Positions 1 through 8,785 of a stretch of 64,000 bases of DNA are shown one piece after another (position 1 is the stretch's first letter; every line of letters begins with the position of its first letter). The translations under genes and the position numbers were made by a program. Location: positions 43,652 through 107,651 of the forward strand of contig DAOSPF010000001.1 of NCBI GenBank assembly GCA_035374585.1, in the 5' to 3' direction. The DNA is from JAKPQD01 sp029572965. GTDB taxonomy: Bacteria; Bacteroidota; Bacteroidia; Bacteroidales; DTGW01. Below the pieces are notes generated by a model. The model was not told where the DNA came from. It saw nothing but the letters and a program-made list of their open reading frames with translations, and searched no databases.

Positions 1-235
1 CTTTTGCCTTAGGTGCAGAAACTCTGCTTTTGATTACCTCAATAACACGGTATGTATGAACAACAGGAGGTTTACGGACGATAATCACTTCGCCTTCTTT
101 GACTATATGCGAAGGCTTGACCTCTGTGCCATTGATAAGAACACGGCCTTTTTGGCACTCTTCAGCGGCAATGGAGCGGGTTTTGTATATGCGTACAGCC
201 CAAAGAAATTTGTCTATCCTGACTCTCTCGTCCAT
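1..235 (-). CDS. S4-domain RNA-binding protein (Hsp15-like), partial
   Basis: About 78 residues are visible before the gene runs off the left edge. The start reads MDERVRIDKFLWAVRIYKTR, the usual opening of the small S4-domain family (Hsp15/RlbA-like), followed by a GRVLINGTEVKPSHIVKEG segment typical of the S4 fold. Family members bind structured RNA, for example stalled 50S subunits carrying peptidyl-tRNA; that role is inferred from the family. A -7 box TACCTTTG lies 26 bp upstream, inside the 3' end of ppnP. The plus-strand ORF over the same bases is a shadow. Confidence 0.8.
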   Translation of the reverse strand, partial: MDERVRIDKFLWAVRIYKTRSIAAEECQKGRVLINGTEVKPSHIVKEGEVIIVRKPPVVHTYRVIEVIKSRVSAPKAK

Positions 236-247
236 AACCGGAGCACT

Positions 248-529
248 TTATTTATACAAGCAAAGGTAAGGAGTATCCTGGTCGCATTTAACTTTAAACT
301 TTGAATCTTTAGCAACAACAAATGATTCAAACTTTTTATATGTTTTCCACTCAGTTTCTCCGGCTTGTTTCACTTGCATCACCCCGGCAATTACTGTCAT
401 TACTTCAACAGTTGAAGTGCCAAATTCGTACTCGCCAGCAGCAATAACACCTATAGTTGTTCTGCCTTCTACAGTTTCGCAGCCTAAAGAAGCTACTTTT
501 CCACCAAAATATTCGTTTGCTTTAAACAT
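248..529 (-). CDS. ppnP: Pyrimidine/purine nucleoside phosphorylase PpnP
   Basis: Small cupin-fold phosphorylase (former DUF1255/YaiE) that splits nucleosides with phosphate into base and ribose-1-phosphate. The start MFKANEYFGGKVASLG aligns with the family's M-x-x-NEYFxGKVxS opening, and later blocks GEYEFGTSTVEVMTVI and the ending YLCLYK are also family hallmarks. The resulting 93 aa is the usual length. A longer in-frame start at 547 is rejected because it falls inside the -7 box at 545-552, so it would lie upstream of the mRNA start. The gene is monocistronic or precedes the S4 gene. Confidence 0.85.
   Translation of the reverse strand: MFKANEYFGGKVASLGCETVEGRTTIGVIAAGEYEFGTSTVEVMTVIAGVMQVKQAGETEWKTYKKFESFVVAKDSKFKVKCDQDTPYLCLYK
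261..268 (-). promoter_or_regulatory. Bacteroidota -7 box (TACCTTTG) for the S4 gene
   Basis: Exact match to the Bacteroidota sigma70 -7 consensus TAnnTTTG, reading toward the S4 gene with its ATG at 235. No clear -33 TTG is seen. Confidence 0.4.
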
Positions 530-544
530 GTTTTTATTTTTTTG

Positions 545-575
545 CAAAAGTAGCCGATATATACTAAAGTTTCAA
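545..575 (-). promoter_or_regulatory. Promoter of ppnP (TTG-N20-TACTTTTG)
   Basis: Minus-strand -33 TTG (573-575) and -7 TACTTTTG (545-552) are 20 bp apart, matching the Bacteroidota consensus. The ATG at 529 would have a leader of roughly 10 nt. Confidence 0.55.
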
Positions 576-656
576 TGAATGGCGTAATTAATCTTTTACA
601 TAAATATTCATTTACATCAAAGGTTAAAAATTTTTACCATCAAAAATTTTATTATG

Positions 657-664
657 TACCTTTG
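657..664 (+). promoter_or_regulatory. -7 box (TACCTTTG) upstream of the GT51 gene
   Basis: Exact TAnnTTTG box. It overlaps the first codons of the longest reading frame (ATG at 654), which argues that the real start is downstream, probably the TTG at 690. Confidence 0.45.
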
Positions 665-689
665 TTCCGTTTTTTTAAAATTTAAACCA

Positions 690-2621
690 TTGAAAAACAG
701 AGTTATAGTGATAGTGGGTATTTTTGCAATACTCATGATTTCATTTTTTGTTGTGCGTAAGCCAATTGCTAATTATGCTTTAAGTAAAGTCCACGATAAA
801 ATTGAGTCGCGGTTGCACCTAAACTTTAAAGTTGAAAAAGCTGAGTTCAAAGGTTTGCTGGCTCTTAAGTTGTCTAATGTTTCTATCACTGATTCATTAA
901 TGGATACAACGTTGTATGCCAATGAAATACTTGTGCGCCCTAAGATTTGGTATTTGTTTACAGGAAAACTCAGGCTTAGAGAGCTTCATATCAATCAATC
1001 TTACATTAACATTGATAGCAGTATTGTCTCCTCTGTATTAAAGCATAAAAAGGATGAAAAAACAGACACTTTAGTTGTTGAGGTAAACTATAAGAAAACA
1101 GTGGAGCGGATTTTCGGGACTTTGTTTTCTCTTATACCTAAAAAAGTGGTTATTTCAGATTGTCGAATAACGATTTTGCCCAAGAAAATCACTGTTTCAG
1201 TTCCTGTGTTTACCATAGTCAAAGACAAAATGCAGGGAAACATTTCAGTTAATGATGATGTTTTAAAAAACTATTTCAGTATTCATGGAGAAATGGATAG
1301 CCATTGGGTTAGCTTTAGGCTTTTTAATGACAGTATTGAAGCTGATCATAAGAAAGTGACAGAAATGAATGACCGTTGGGGCATGGGGTTGATGTTTGAT
1401 AGTATAACTTCGCTATTGCATTACAATGGTGTACAGGATGGTCGGGCCGAGGTAGTTTCAGAATTTAGCCTGTTCAACTTTTCTGTATTTCATAAAAAGC
1501 TTTCACCTGTGCCTGTTTCGTTTAGAAAACTTCAGATGAGTTTTGATTTTAAGGCTTCCGAACAGACATTATTTATAGATAGCTCGTCAGTTATCAGTTT
1601 TAACGGGTTTACTTTTTCTCCTTTCGTAAAATATTCTCGTACAGACCATAAATACCTTGAGCTGGGGGTGAAAAATATGGAATTCTGTGCTGATAGTTTT
1701 TTCAGGGCTTTACCAGAAGGATTGTTTGAGAACATTAGGGATATAAAGGCTGAGGGGAAATTAGCTTACAGGTTGAAGGTCAATATTATCTTAGATACTC
1801 CTGACAGTGTAAAAGTATTGTCAGATTTGGAAAGTAAAAAATTTAGGATTGTTCGTTATGGGAATGCTAACTTCTCGATGCTGAACGATACGTTCCATTA
1901 TACATTTTACGATCATGGGGTTCCTACATATTCGATGCTTGTTGGACAAGGTATTGGTGATTATACTCGGCTTGACCAAATAAGTGACTTTTTGAAATAT
2001 GCTGTTCTTACATCTGAGGATGGCGGGTTCTTTTATCATCGTGGGTTCAATGTAGATGCCATTCAAGAGGCTATTGCTGAAAACATTAAAAAGAAACGTT
2101 TTGTTCGTGGGGCAAGTACCATTAGCATGCAGCTGGTTAAGAATGTTTTTCTGACCCGCAATAAAAACATTTCCCGCAAGCTTGAGGAAATAATGATTGT
2201 TTGGATGATTGAAAACCTGCACCTCGTGTCAAAAGAGAAAATGTTTGAGGTATATCTCAATATTATCGAGTGGGGACCGGGAGTGTTTGGCATTAAGCAG
2301 GCGGCCAATTATTACTTTAGCAAAAAGCCTTCAGAGCTAACACTTGAAGAAAGTATCTTTTTGGCAGCTATTATCCCTTCTCCTAAAGCTTTCAAATATT
2401 GTTTTGATGAAAATAAACAGTTAAAAAGCTGTTACGATGGTTATTATAAGATGTTAAGCAACATTATGCTAAGCCGTAACCAGATTACTGTTACCGATAC
2501 AGCCGGGTTAAAAGCAAATGTAATACTGAAAGGCAGGGCTTTAGAAGCTTTGAAAAAAGACACAGCTATGGTTGTTGATTCTGTTGAAATTGATGAGCCT
2601 TTCATGTTTCTTACTGAATAA
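690..2621 (+). CDS. AsmA-like region fused to a GT51 peptidoglycan transglycosylase
   Basis: About 643 aa. After one N-terminal membrane helix (VIVIVGIFAILMISFFVV) come ~400 residues rich in short beta strands, with a stretch like KLSNVSITDSLMDTTLYANE and LRLRELHINQSYINI that resembles AsmA/TamB-type proteins. A GT51 domain follows, numbered from the ATG at 654: catalytic Glu in EDGGFFYHRGF (~455), RGASTISMQLVKN, the RKLEE helix and EVYLNIIEWG. GT51 enzymes polymerise lipid II into glycan strands at the outer face of the inner membrane. No penicillin-binding transpeptidase domain follows, so it is monofunctional. The start is uncertain: ATG 654 sits on a -7 box, so TTG 690 is preferred. The AsmA assignment is by pattern only. 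Confidence 0.8.
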   Translation: MKNRVIVIVGIFAILMISFFVVRKPIANYALSKVHDKIESRLHLNFKVEKAEFKGLLALKLSNVSITDSLMDTTLYANEILVRPKIWYLFTGKLRLRELHINQSYINIDSSIVSSVLKHKKDEKTDTLVVEVNYKKTVERIFGTLFSLIPKKVVISDCRITILPKKITVSVPVFTIVKDKMQGNISVNDDVLKNYFSIHGEMDSHWVSFRLFNDSIEADHKKVTEMNDRWGMGLMFDSITSLLHYNGVQDGRAEVVSEFSLFNFSVFHKKLSPVPVSFRKLQMSFDFKASEQTLFIDSSSVISFNGFTFSPFVKYSRTDHKYLELGVKNMEFCADSFFRALPEGLFENIRDIKAEGKLAYRLKVNIILDTPDSVKVLSDLESKKFRIVRYGNANFSMLNDTFHYTFYDHGVPTYSMLVGQGIGDYTRLDQISDFLKYAVLTSEDGGFFYHRGFNVDAIQEAIAENIKKKRFVRGASTISMQLVKNVFLTRNKNISRKLEEIMIVWMIENLHLVSKEKMFEVYLNIIEWGPGVFGIKQAANYYFSKKPSELTLEESIFLAAIIPSPKAFKYCFDENKQLKSCYDGYYKMLSNIMLSRNQITVTDTAGLKANVILKGRALEALKKDTAMVVDSVEIDEPFMFLTE

Positions 2622-2626
2622 AAGAA

Positions 2627-2656
2627 AAGCCTGTCAAGTGCTGAGCTGACAGGCTT
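2627..2656 (-). terminator. Rho-independent terminator of sodB
   Basis: A 10-bp perfect stem (AAGCCTGTCA / TGACAGGCTT) with a 10-nt loop. On the minus strand it is followed by TTTTCTTTT, so it mainly ends sodB; on the plus strand there is no T tract after it. Confidence 0.75.
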
Positions 2657-2683
2657 CACAAAACAACATGATATAAACGAAAC

Positions 2684-3286
2684 TTATTCTTTAAACCTTT
2701 TAGCCACTTCGTTCCAGTTGATTACATTCCAGAAAGCAGCAATATAATCGGGTCTGCGGTTTTGATATTTCAGGTAGTAAGCATGTTCCCAAACATCCAA
2801 TCCCAGAATTGGTTTGCCTTTTACATCAGCCACGTCCATCAACGGGTTGTCCTGATTGGGAGTTGATGTTACTGCCAGTGATCCATCTGCTTTTACAACC
2901 AGCCAGGCCCACCCGCTTCCAAAACGCGTTGCGGCTGCATTTGACAGTTGTTCTTTGAATTTGTCAAAAGAACCAAATGTTTTGTTTATTGCATCGGCCA
3001 AATCTCCTTGGGGAACCCCGCCTCCATTGGGCGACATCACTTTCCAAAATAAGTTGTGGTTATAAAAACCTCCACCGTTATTCCGCACAGCTACAGGATA
3101 GGCTGATATGTTTTTAATAATTTCATCAATATTGTCCGGAGCCGAAGGAATTGCAGCCAATGCATTATTCAGGTTGTTGATATATGCCTGGTGGTGCTTG
3201 GTATGGTGTATTTCCATCGTTAACGCATCGATATGCGGCTCAAGTGCATTGTATGCGTAGTCTAATTTAGGTAATTCGAATGCCAT
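2684..3286 (-). CDS. sodB: Iron/manganese superoxide dismutase
   Basis: 200 aa, the normal length for cytosolic Fe/Mn-SOD, which converts superoxide to H2O2 and O2. The opening FELPKLDYAYNALEPHID is typical. Metal ligands are in place: His in MEIHHTKHHQAY, His in NHNLFWKVM, Asp and His in LDVWEHAYYLKYQNRR. There is no signal peptide. Fe versus Mn use cannot be settled from sequence alone, but the family in Bacteroidota is often Fe-type or cambialistic. It is transcribed alone, with a terminator directly downstream. In a nitrogen fixer it would protect the oxygen-labile enzymes (inference). Confidence 0.95.
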   Translation of the reverse strand: MAFELPKLDYAYNALEPHIDALTMEIHHTKHHQAYINNLNNALAAIPSAPDNIDEIIKNISAYPVAVRNNGGGFYNHNLFWKVMSPNGGGVPQGDLADAINKTFGSFDKFKEQLSNAAATRFGSGWAWLVVKADGSLAVTSTPNQDNPLMDVADVKGKPILGLDVWEHAYYLKYQNRRPDYIAAFWNVINWNEVAKRFKE

Positions 3287-3501
3287 AGTATTTCATTTTT
3301 AAGTTTAACTTCTGTATTTATTAGTTAAACATGGGAAAATGAGTTTTGTTTAATTTAGATTAAATAAAAATAATAAATTTTAAAAAATGATACAATAACT
3401 TGAAAAACTGTGTGTTAATTCACAATAAATTTAAAGAGAGAATTTTTACAAAACGGTTTTAGAAATATTATTAACCTTTGGAGAATTAATCGAATCAACT
3501 T

Positions 3502-5403
3502 TTATATCATCTCCAGCACCTTCCTTGCTATGCCTTCTGCATCAAAACCGCACAGATGGTGCAGCTCAGCTACAGTGCCATGCTCGATAAACTTATCGGG
3601 AACGCCCATACGGACGATTTGTCCTTTGTATCCTTTTTCCATAGCGTATTCTATCACGGCAGAGCCAAATCCACCAACAATAGTGCCGTCTTCGATGGTT
3701 ATTATTTTGCCAAAGCTTGAAAAAACTTCATCTAAGATATCTGTATCTATGGGTTTTACAAAACGCATGTCATAATGGGCGGGTTTAACCTGGTGTTCTG
3801 TCTCGAGCTTTTGAATAGCGCTTTGCACAAAGTTGCCCGGATGGCCAACAGATAAAATGGCTATTTTCTCTCCGTCAGAAACTTTTCGTCCTTTGCCAAT
3901 AGCCATTTCAGTAAATGGTTGTATCCAGTCAACTGTTACACCTGCTCCACGAGGATATCGTATAGCAAAAGGCCCGTAGTTTTTATGCTGAGCGGTGTAC
4001 ATCATGTTGCGAAGCTCAACCTCATTCATTGGAGCTGCAATGATAATATTTGGGACACATCGCAAAAAGGCCATGTCAAACACTCCATGATGTGTAGCCC
4101 CGTCTTCGCCTACCAATCCGCCACGGTCAAAGCAGAAAACCACCTGTAGCCCTTGCAAAGCTACATCGTGTATTATCTGGTCGTAGGCCCTTTGGGCAAA
4201 AGATGAATATATGTTGCAAAAGGGGACAAGCCCTTGGGTAGCCATGCCGGCAGCAAAAGTAACGGCATGTTCTTCAGCAATGCCTACATCAAAGCAGCGA
4301 TCGGGCATTTCCTGCATCATGATGTTGAGAGAGCATCCTGTGGGCATAGCTGGGGTGATGCCTACTATTTTTTTGTTTGTTTTGGCCAGTTCGAGAATGG
4401 TAAGGCCAAAAACATCCTGATATCGTGGCGGTTTATTTTTATTGTCCGAACTGGCCACTATTTCACCTGTTTCTTTGTTGAACTTTCCGGGGGCATGCCA
4501 AATGGTTTTGTTTTCCTCTGCAAACTTGTAGCCTTTACCTTTGGTGGTCATGATGTGCAATAGCTTTGGCCCGGGAATATCTTTCAGGTCAGAAAGTATA
4601 TTGACCAACTGCCTGATGTTGTGCCCGTCAACAGGGCCAAAATAGCGAAAATGCAACGCTTCAAACAGGTTGCCCTGGTGCATCAGGATTGACTTCAGCC
4701 CATTCTCAATTTTCTGGACAGCAGAGCGCGTTTTGGGGCCAAACTTATGTAAACGCCCCATGGCATTCCAGACGTCGGTTTTTATTTTGTTGTAAGTCTT
4801 GGAAATGGTGATGTGCGTAAGGTAATCGTTCAAAGCCCCTACATTGGGGTCGATGGCCATGTTGTTGTCGTTGAGGATAACCAGAATATTGGAGTTTAGA
4901 TGCCCGGCCTGGTTGAGGCCTTCAAAAGCCAGCCCTCCGGTAAGGCTTCCATCTCCAATAATGGCTACTGTCCGGCGGTCTTTATCATTGTTCATTTTAG
5001 CAGCAGTGGTTATGCCGAGAGCTGCTGATATTGAGGTAGAAGCATGTCCAACTCCGAATGCATCGTAAATACTTTCTTCACGTTTTGGAAATCCGCTTAA
5101 TCCTCCCATTTTACGGTTAGTGTGAAAAATATCTTTTCGTCCTGTCAGTATTTTATGGGCATAGGCCTGATGACCTGTATCCCACACTATTTGGTCGTAA
5201 GGAGTATTGTAAATGTAATGCAGGGCAACGGCTAATTCAACAGCTCCAAGACTTGCACCAAAATGCCCGGGGTTGGTGCACATCTCATCAATGATAAACT
5301 CACGAAGTTCATCACATAATGCATTGAGCTGTGTAACCTGAAGCTTTTTCAGGTCTGAGGGGAATTTTATTTGGTCGAGCAGCGGATATGGGCTGTTACT
5401 CAT
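3502..5403 (-). CDS. dxs: 1-deoxy-D-xylulose-5-phosphate synthase
   Basis: About 633 aa. It makes DXP from pyruvate and glyceraldehyde-3-phosphate, the first step of the MEP isoprenoid pathway, using thiamine diphosphate. Visible motifs: GHFGASLGAVELAVALHY near the N-terminus, the TPP signature GDGSLTGG with NDNN downstream, the catalytic Glu in IAEEHAVTFAAGMA, and the C-terminal transketolase domain ending in GIARKVLEMI. The longest frame starts at TTG 5424, but that codon is inside a -7 box (5422-5429), so ATG 5403 (MSNSPYPLLDQIKFP) is chosen. No linked MEP genes are present. Confidence 0.95.
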   Translation of the reverse strand: MSNSPYPLLDQIKFPSDLKKLQVTQLNALCDELREFIIDEMCTNPGHFGASLGAVELAVALHYIYNTPYDQIVWDTGHQAYAHKILTGRKDIFHTNRKMGGLSGFPKREESIYDAFGVGHASTSISAALGITTAAKMNNDKDRRTVAIIGDGSLTGGLAFEGLNQAGHLNSNILVILNDNNMAIDPNVGALNDYLTHITISKTYNKIKTDVWNAMGRLHKFGPKTRSAVQKIENGLKSILMHQGNLFEALHFRYFGPVDGHNIRQLVNILSDLKDIPGPKLLHIMTTKGKGYKFAEENKTIWHAPGKFNKETGEIVASSDNKNKPPRYQDVFGLTILELAKTNKKIVGITPAMPTGCSLNIMMQEMPDRCFDVGIAEEHAVTFAAGMATQGLVPFCNIYSSFAQRAYDQIIHDVALQGLQVVFCFDRGGLVGEDGATHHGVFDMAFLRCVPNIIIAAPMNEVELRNMMYTAQHKNYGPFAIRYPRGAGVTVDWIQPFTEMAIGKGRKVSDGEKIAILSVGHPGNFVQSAIQKLETEHQVKPAHYDMRFVKPIDTDILDEVFSSFGKIITIEDGTIVGGFGSAVIEYAMEKGYKGQIVRMGVPDKFIEHGTVAELHHLCGFDAEGIARKVLEMI

Positions 5404-5421
5404 CTTACATTCAAAATTTTT

Positions 5422-5429
5422 CAAAGATA
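5422..5429 (-). promoter_or_regulatory. -7 box (TATCTTTG) of dxs
   Basis: Exact TAnnTTTG on the minus strand, about 19 bp before the dxs ATG, giving a leader of about 10 nt. A weak -33 (CTTTCG) lies upstream. Confidence 0.45.
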
Positions 5430-5576
5430 AAAATTATATAACGAAAGTGTCACGCGTTTTCGTTTATTTTCCCTGCGCTTGTTGTTGGAAATGCAAAGCG
5501 TTAAGGGAAAGCATAAAGGCTGTATAGAAAAGCAAAAGCTTTGGCAAAAAAGTAAACGTAATTTGTTAAGTTCCTT

Positions 5577-5584
5577 TATCTTTG
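5577..5584 (+). promoter_or_regulatory. -7 box (TATCTTTG) of the 5610 gene
   Basis: Exact TAnnTTTG box 26 bp before the ATG at 5610. No well-spaced -33 TTG is seen. Confidence 0.4.
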
Positions 5585-5609
5585 GCCGAAACAATATAAA
5601 ACAGAATAG

Positions 5610-6086
5610 ATGGAATTTAAAGAGTTGACAGAATCTGATGGCTGGAAAAAATTTGAAATAAAACTTGAGAAACTTGGAGCATTAGTACTTTTGGTGGGAT
5701 TGATAGTGCATTTACTGAATGTTAATCCCAACAGGCCAAATTACTTGCTGGTTGTTGGGCTTTCAACACTTACAATAGTTTATTTTTTCTGCGGTTTCAA
5801 AGAATTGAAATCTACTGATTATGTATCCAGTATCTTTTTCAGGATTTATGGATGGGGACTGGCAATAACCTCTGTGTCGCTTATGTTTACTTTGATGCAA
5901 TGGCCTATACACAAAAACAGCCTGCTTATTTCTATAGGGCTTTTGGCGGTATCGTTAATATTGGCATTGAAGTTTAGAAATGAGGAGAACAAGCAACAGA
6001 TAAACTATATTTTTTTTATCAGGATAGGTGTAGCCCTGGTTTTGGCAGGTGTGGTCTATTATACAAAGGTTATGGGCGCTTATTGA
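5610..6086 (+). CDS. Small integral membrane protein, unknown
   Basis: 158 aa. A short soluble N-terminus (MEFKELTESDGWKKFEIKLEK) is followed by about four or five hydrophobic helices (LGALVLLVGLIVHLL, YLLVVGLSTLTIVYFF, IYGWGLAITSVSLMFTLM, LLISIGLLAVSLILAL, IGVALVLAGVVYYT). I do not recognise a family. The layout somewhat recalls GldL-like Bacteroidota membrane proteins, but I see no specific motif. It stands alone between divergent dxs and the convergent LytTR gene, with its own -7 box. Confidence 0.65.
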   Translation: MEFKELTESDGWKKFEIKLEKLGALVLLVGLIVHLLNVNPNRPNYLLVVGLSTLTIVYFFCGFKELKSTDYVSSIFFRIYGWGLAITSVSLMFTLMQWPIHKNSLLISIGLLAVSLILALKFRNEENKQQINYIFFIRIGVALVLAGVVYYTKVMGAY

Positions 6087-6161
6087 TAATTAAAACCGTA
6101 AAGAATACTGAGAATAAACACGGAGGGCTGTAGCGGGTGCAAAGTTGATAATTCTCTTAGT

Positions 6162-6911
6162 TTACTTATCCAACCAGTTTTTAAACTGTGTAGCCCGCAG
6201 TTTGCTTACATAAATTTCTTTGTCCGAAGCAGGTTTGACTTGTATTTTCAGCTTTTGCCGGCCAAAGTTGTGGATCTTTTCAATACTTTCGACAGATAAA
6301 ATAAATTGGCGGTTGGCCCTGAAAAACGCTTTGGCATTTAGTTCGTTTTCCAATTGGTCCAACGATTCGCTGATGATGTGGCGTTTGCCGCTTTTTGTAG
6401 TTAAAAAGGTAACGCCATCTTCCGATTCAAAATAGGCAACATCGTTAACCATAATAGGAATAAGGTTGTCGCCATGATAGACAAGAAAACGTTCACGATA
6501 TTCTTTATTAATAAAGTTTTTTAAAATGCTTTCGAAGTCTGTTGCCTGTTTTTCCTGGAGAATGGATTTATACTTGTTTAAACTTTCCTGCAGATCAGCT
6601 TGGTTTATAGGTTTGAGCAGGTAATCAATGCTGTAAAACTTGAAAGCATTGATGGCATACTCATCGTAAGCGGTAGTAAATATGATGGGGGTTTTGATTT
6701 TCAGTTGGCTAAATATCTTGAAACTCAAGTCATCGGCAAGCTGAATATCGCTCAGTATCAGGTCGGGTAGGGGATTAGTAGAAAACCATTCGATGCCTTC
6801 CTTCACGCTTTGAACAACGCCAACAATTTCGGCGTTTGCATCACATTCCTTTACCAGCTTCATCAACCGGCGTGAAGCCGGCGCTTCGTCTTCTATAATA
6901 AGTATCTTCAT
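6162..6911 (-). CDS. LytTR-family response regulator
   Basis: 249 aa. The N-terminal receiver domain (1-120) has the acidic pocket IIEDEA, the phospho-acceptor Asp in DLILSDIQLAD and the conserved Lys in YLLKPI. The C-terminal LytTR DNA-binding domain (~145-245) shows FLVYHGDNLIPIMVNDVAYFES and FFRANRQFILSVESI. These proteins bind direct repeats upstream of targets. It lies 33 bp downstream of the paired kinase, so the two form a two-component operon. The signal and targets are unknown. Confidence 0.93.
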   Translation of the reverse strand: MKILIIEDEAPASRRLMKLVKECDANAEIVGVVQSVKEGIEWFSTNPLPDLILSDIQLADDLSFKIFSQLKIKTPIIFTTAYDEYAINAFKFYSIDYLLKPINQADLQESLNKYKSILQEKQATDFESILKNFINKEYRERFLVYHGDNLIPIMVNDVAYFESEDGVTFLTTKSGKRHIISESLDQLENELNAKAFFRANRQFILSVESIEKIHNFGRQKLKIQVKPASDKEIYVSKLRATQFKNWLDK

Positions 6912-6944
6912 TTGTTTACATTAACTCATTTTCAAATTTACTAG

Positions 6945-8006
6945 TTATCTCATTCCTTTTACCAGCGGCACTTTTACTGTAAACGCTGTTTCGGTATCTT
7001 CCACAATCACTTCTTTATTGGCCAGGAATCGGTATCGCTCGTTGATATTGTGCAGGCCTACTTTGGTGGACGATGGCATGATGTTACGCTTTTGCTTGTT
7101 ATTGCAGACAATCAAAAACTCATCGCTGCAAACGATGTTGACTTCCAGTTTTTTTTGCACTGATATTTCGTTGTGTTTTACAGCATTTTCGATGAGCAGT
7201 TGAATGGTAAGTGGCAGTATATAATATGTTTGGTGATGTTCGCAAATGTCAAGGTTCACTATCAGGCTGTCTTCAAACCTCATCCGCAGCAAATTGATGT
7301 ATGACTGGGTAAATTTGATTTCAGTCGGCAGGTCAACCCATGTTTCCTTTTGACTACTGAGCACATACCTGTAAACGACCGACAATTCCTGTATGTATGA
7401 CACTGCTTTTTTGGAGTCTTCTTCAACTATAGCAGTGAGTGTGTTTAGCGAATTAAACAGAAAATGCGGGTTAAGCCTGCTGTTGAGGTTTTGAAACCGT
7501 GCTTCGGCGCTCTCCTTTTTGTATCGCTCATTTTCAAGGGCTGTATGGCTAAGTTTCAGAAATAGGTAAAAGCCTTCATAGATAACATTGATAAGGATTA
7601 CAAACAGGAGGGTTGCAATAAAGAAATTTTTGAAATCAAAGCTGCTTGGGTCACAAAGGGTACCTGTTTTCTCGTATCCATAGCTATGGTTGAAATACAT
7701 AAAAGAATAATCTAATGAAATGGATATAGCGCAGGAGAGCAGGACTTGAAGTGCAAAACGAAGGTACTCGTGGTTTTTAGGGAAATGGCGCCTGAAAGAA
7801 AAAATGATGTATCGAATGAGAAACCAAATAATTATAATGCCAACCAAGCCTGAAGCTAAATGATAAAAAAACAACTTGTTGAACACAAATGGATAAGGGG
7901 CAATAAACAATGTTGCAATGACAGCAAATAAGGGTATTGCAATAAACTTAATCCGTTTCTCGACCTTGATAAATTCAGCTTCCAAGTGCTCTTCGCAAAA
8001 CAACAT
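6945..8006 (-). CDS. LytS/YehU-type sensor histidine kinase
   Basis: 353 aa. About four transmembrane helices occupy residues 20-150, with no large extracytoplasmic domain. A His_kinase domain follows: the phospho-acceptor His in LNSRLNPHFLFNSLNTLTAI, and the ATP-binding N-box in QLLIENAVKHNEIS. The C-terminal G-box is short, as is usual in this family. It is the partner of the LytTR regulator immediately downstream. Membrane anchoring suggests it senses an envelope or membrane-associated signal (inference). Confidence 0.92.
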   Translation of the reverse strand: MLFCEEHLEAEFIKVEKRIKFIAIPLFAVIATLFIAPYPFVFNKLFFYHLASGLVGIIIIWFLIRYIIFSFRRHFPKNHEYLRFALQVLLSCAISISLDYSFMYFNHSYGYEKTGTLCDPSSFDFKNFFIATLLFVILINVIYEGFYLFLKLSHTALENERYKKESAEARFQNLNSRLNPHFLFNSLNTLTAIVEEDSKKAVSYIQELSVVYRYVLSSQKETWVDLPTEIKFTQSYINLLRMRFEDSLIVNLDICEHHQTYYILPLTIQLLIENAVKHNEISVQKKLEVNIVCSDEFLIVCNNKQKRNIMPSSTKVGLHNINERYRFLANKEVIVEDTETAFTVKVPLVKGMR

Positions 8007-8044
8007 AATCTTTTCTTTAAGTAATAAATTTTGTCAGTTCTTTT

Positions 8045-8090
8045 CACCCCAAACCCCTAAAGGGGCTTTGTCCAAGTCCCCTTTAGAGGT
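8045..8090. repeat. Palindromic spacer repeat
   Basis: Contains CCCCTAAAGGGG (8054-8065) and a second half-related unit CCCCTTTAGAGG (8078-8089). It belongs to the C-run/G-run short palindromes scattered through the spacers of this window. Confidence 0.6.
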
Positions 8091-8133
8091 AATTACGTCT
8101 AAAAACAATGCCTTTCTTAATATTTACATCAAA

Positions 8134-8559
8134 TTAAAAATACTTTCTGGTCAGCATCAAAGGTATAATTATTATCAGCAATAACAGCAAGTTGAAAACA
8201 GCGTTGAGATAAACCTTGTAATAGATAGAAATAATTTCATCTATTGGGAACCAGGCCAATACTGATATTAATAATGCCTTCCAGGCCCATAATTGTTGCT
8301 TTTTAAAGGCATTGTTTATCACCATCAGCATCAACGTGCACCATGCTATCATAACAGCCCCGGTAAGCCCATAGATGAAGCCCTGAAAGTTCCTGGCTGC
8401 CATATCAGGCTCATTGCCTGAGCCCCAAAAAGGAGTATTGACAATGCTATTGAAAATAAAGCTGTCGCTTTGATTGAAAAAAGCCATATATGCCCCGGTG
8501 GCTATCATTGCAACCATTACAGCATTGAGCCAATTGTAGTAGAATTTGAAGTTTTTCAT
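8134..8559 (-). CDS. Small membrane protein, unknown
   Basis: 141 aa with four predicted helices: NAVMVAMIATGAYMAFF, GFIYGLTGAVMIAWCTLMLMV, AWKALLISVLAWFPIDEIISIYY and FNLLLLLIIIIPLMLT. The loop after helix 1 carries FWGSGNEPDMAARNFQGF. I recognise no family. It lies upstream of the histidine kinase on the same strand, but 127 bp with a palindromic repeat separate them, so co-transcription is unclear. Confidence 0.6.
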   Translation of the reverse strand: MKNFKFYYNWLNAVMVAMIATGAYMAFFNQSDSFIFNSIVNTPFWGSGNEPDMAARNFQGFIYGLTGAVMIAWCTLMLMVINNAFKKQQLWAWKALLISVLAWFPIDEIISIYYKVYLNAVFNLLLLLIIIIPLMLTRKYF

Positions 8560-8593
8560 TTTTTTTGTTTTTCATTTTTTTCAAGCTTTAAAT

Positions 8594-8724
8594 TCCACCC
8601 CCTGCCCCCGCCAGCGGGGGATAGCTATTATTAGCTTTTATCTTAATTTGACAGATAGTTCTATTTAATAATAACAGATTAACAAGAATGATAACTGTCC
8701 CCCGCTGGCGGGGGTAGGGGTGGA
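8594..8724. repeat. Inverted pair of GC-rich palindromes (CCACCCC...GGGGTGG family)
   Basis: The left arm (8594-8620) and right arm (8698-8724) are near-perfect reverse complements of 27 bp; each arm also contains its own palindrome CCCCCGCCAGCGGGGG. A 77-bp AT-rich interior separates them. The same arms occur at 40149-40184 (fused, no interior) and 45778-45915. It sits between convergent-like spacers and is probably a miniature mobile or REP-like element. Confidence 0.75.
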
Positions 8725-8785
8725 TTTATCAACAAAGAACAAATATGTCATAACATTTTTGGTATCCGTAATTTGTCATCAGTCA

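Noticed and set aside
56..304. 82-aa plus-strand frame at the left edge
   Set aside because: It is the shadow of the S4-domain gene and the ppnP 3' end on the minus strand.
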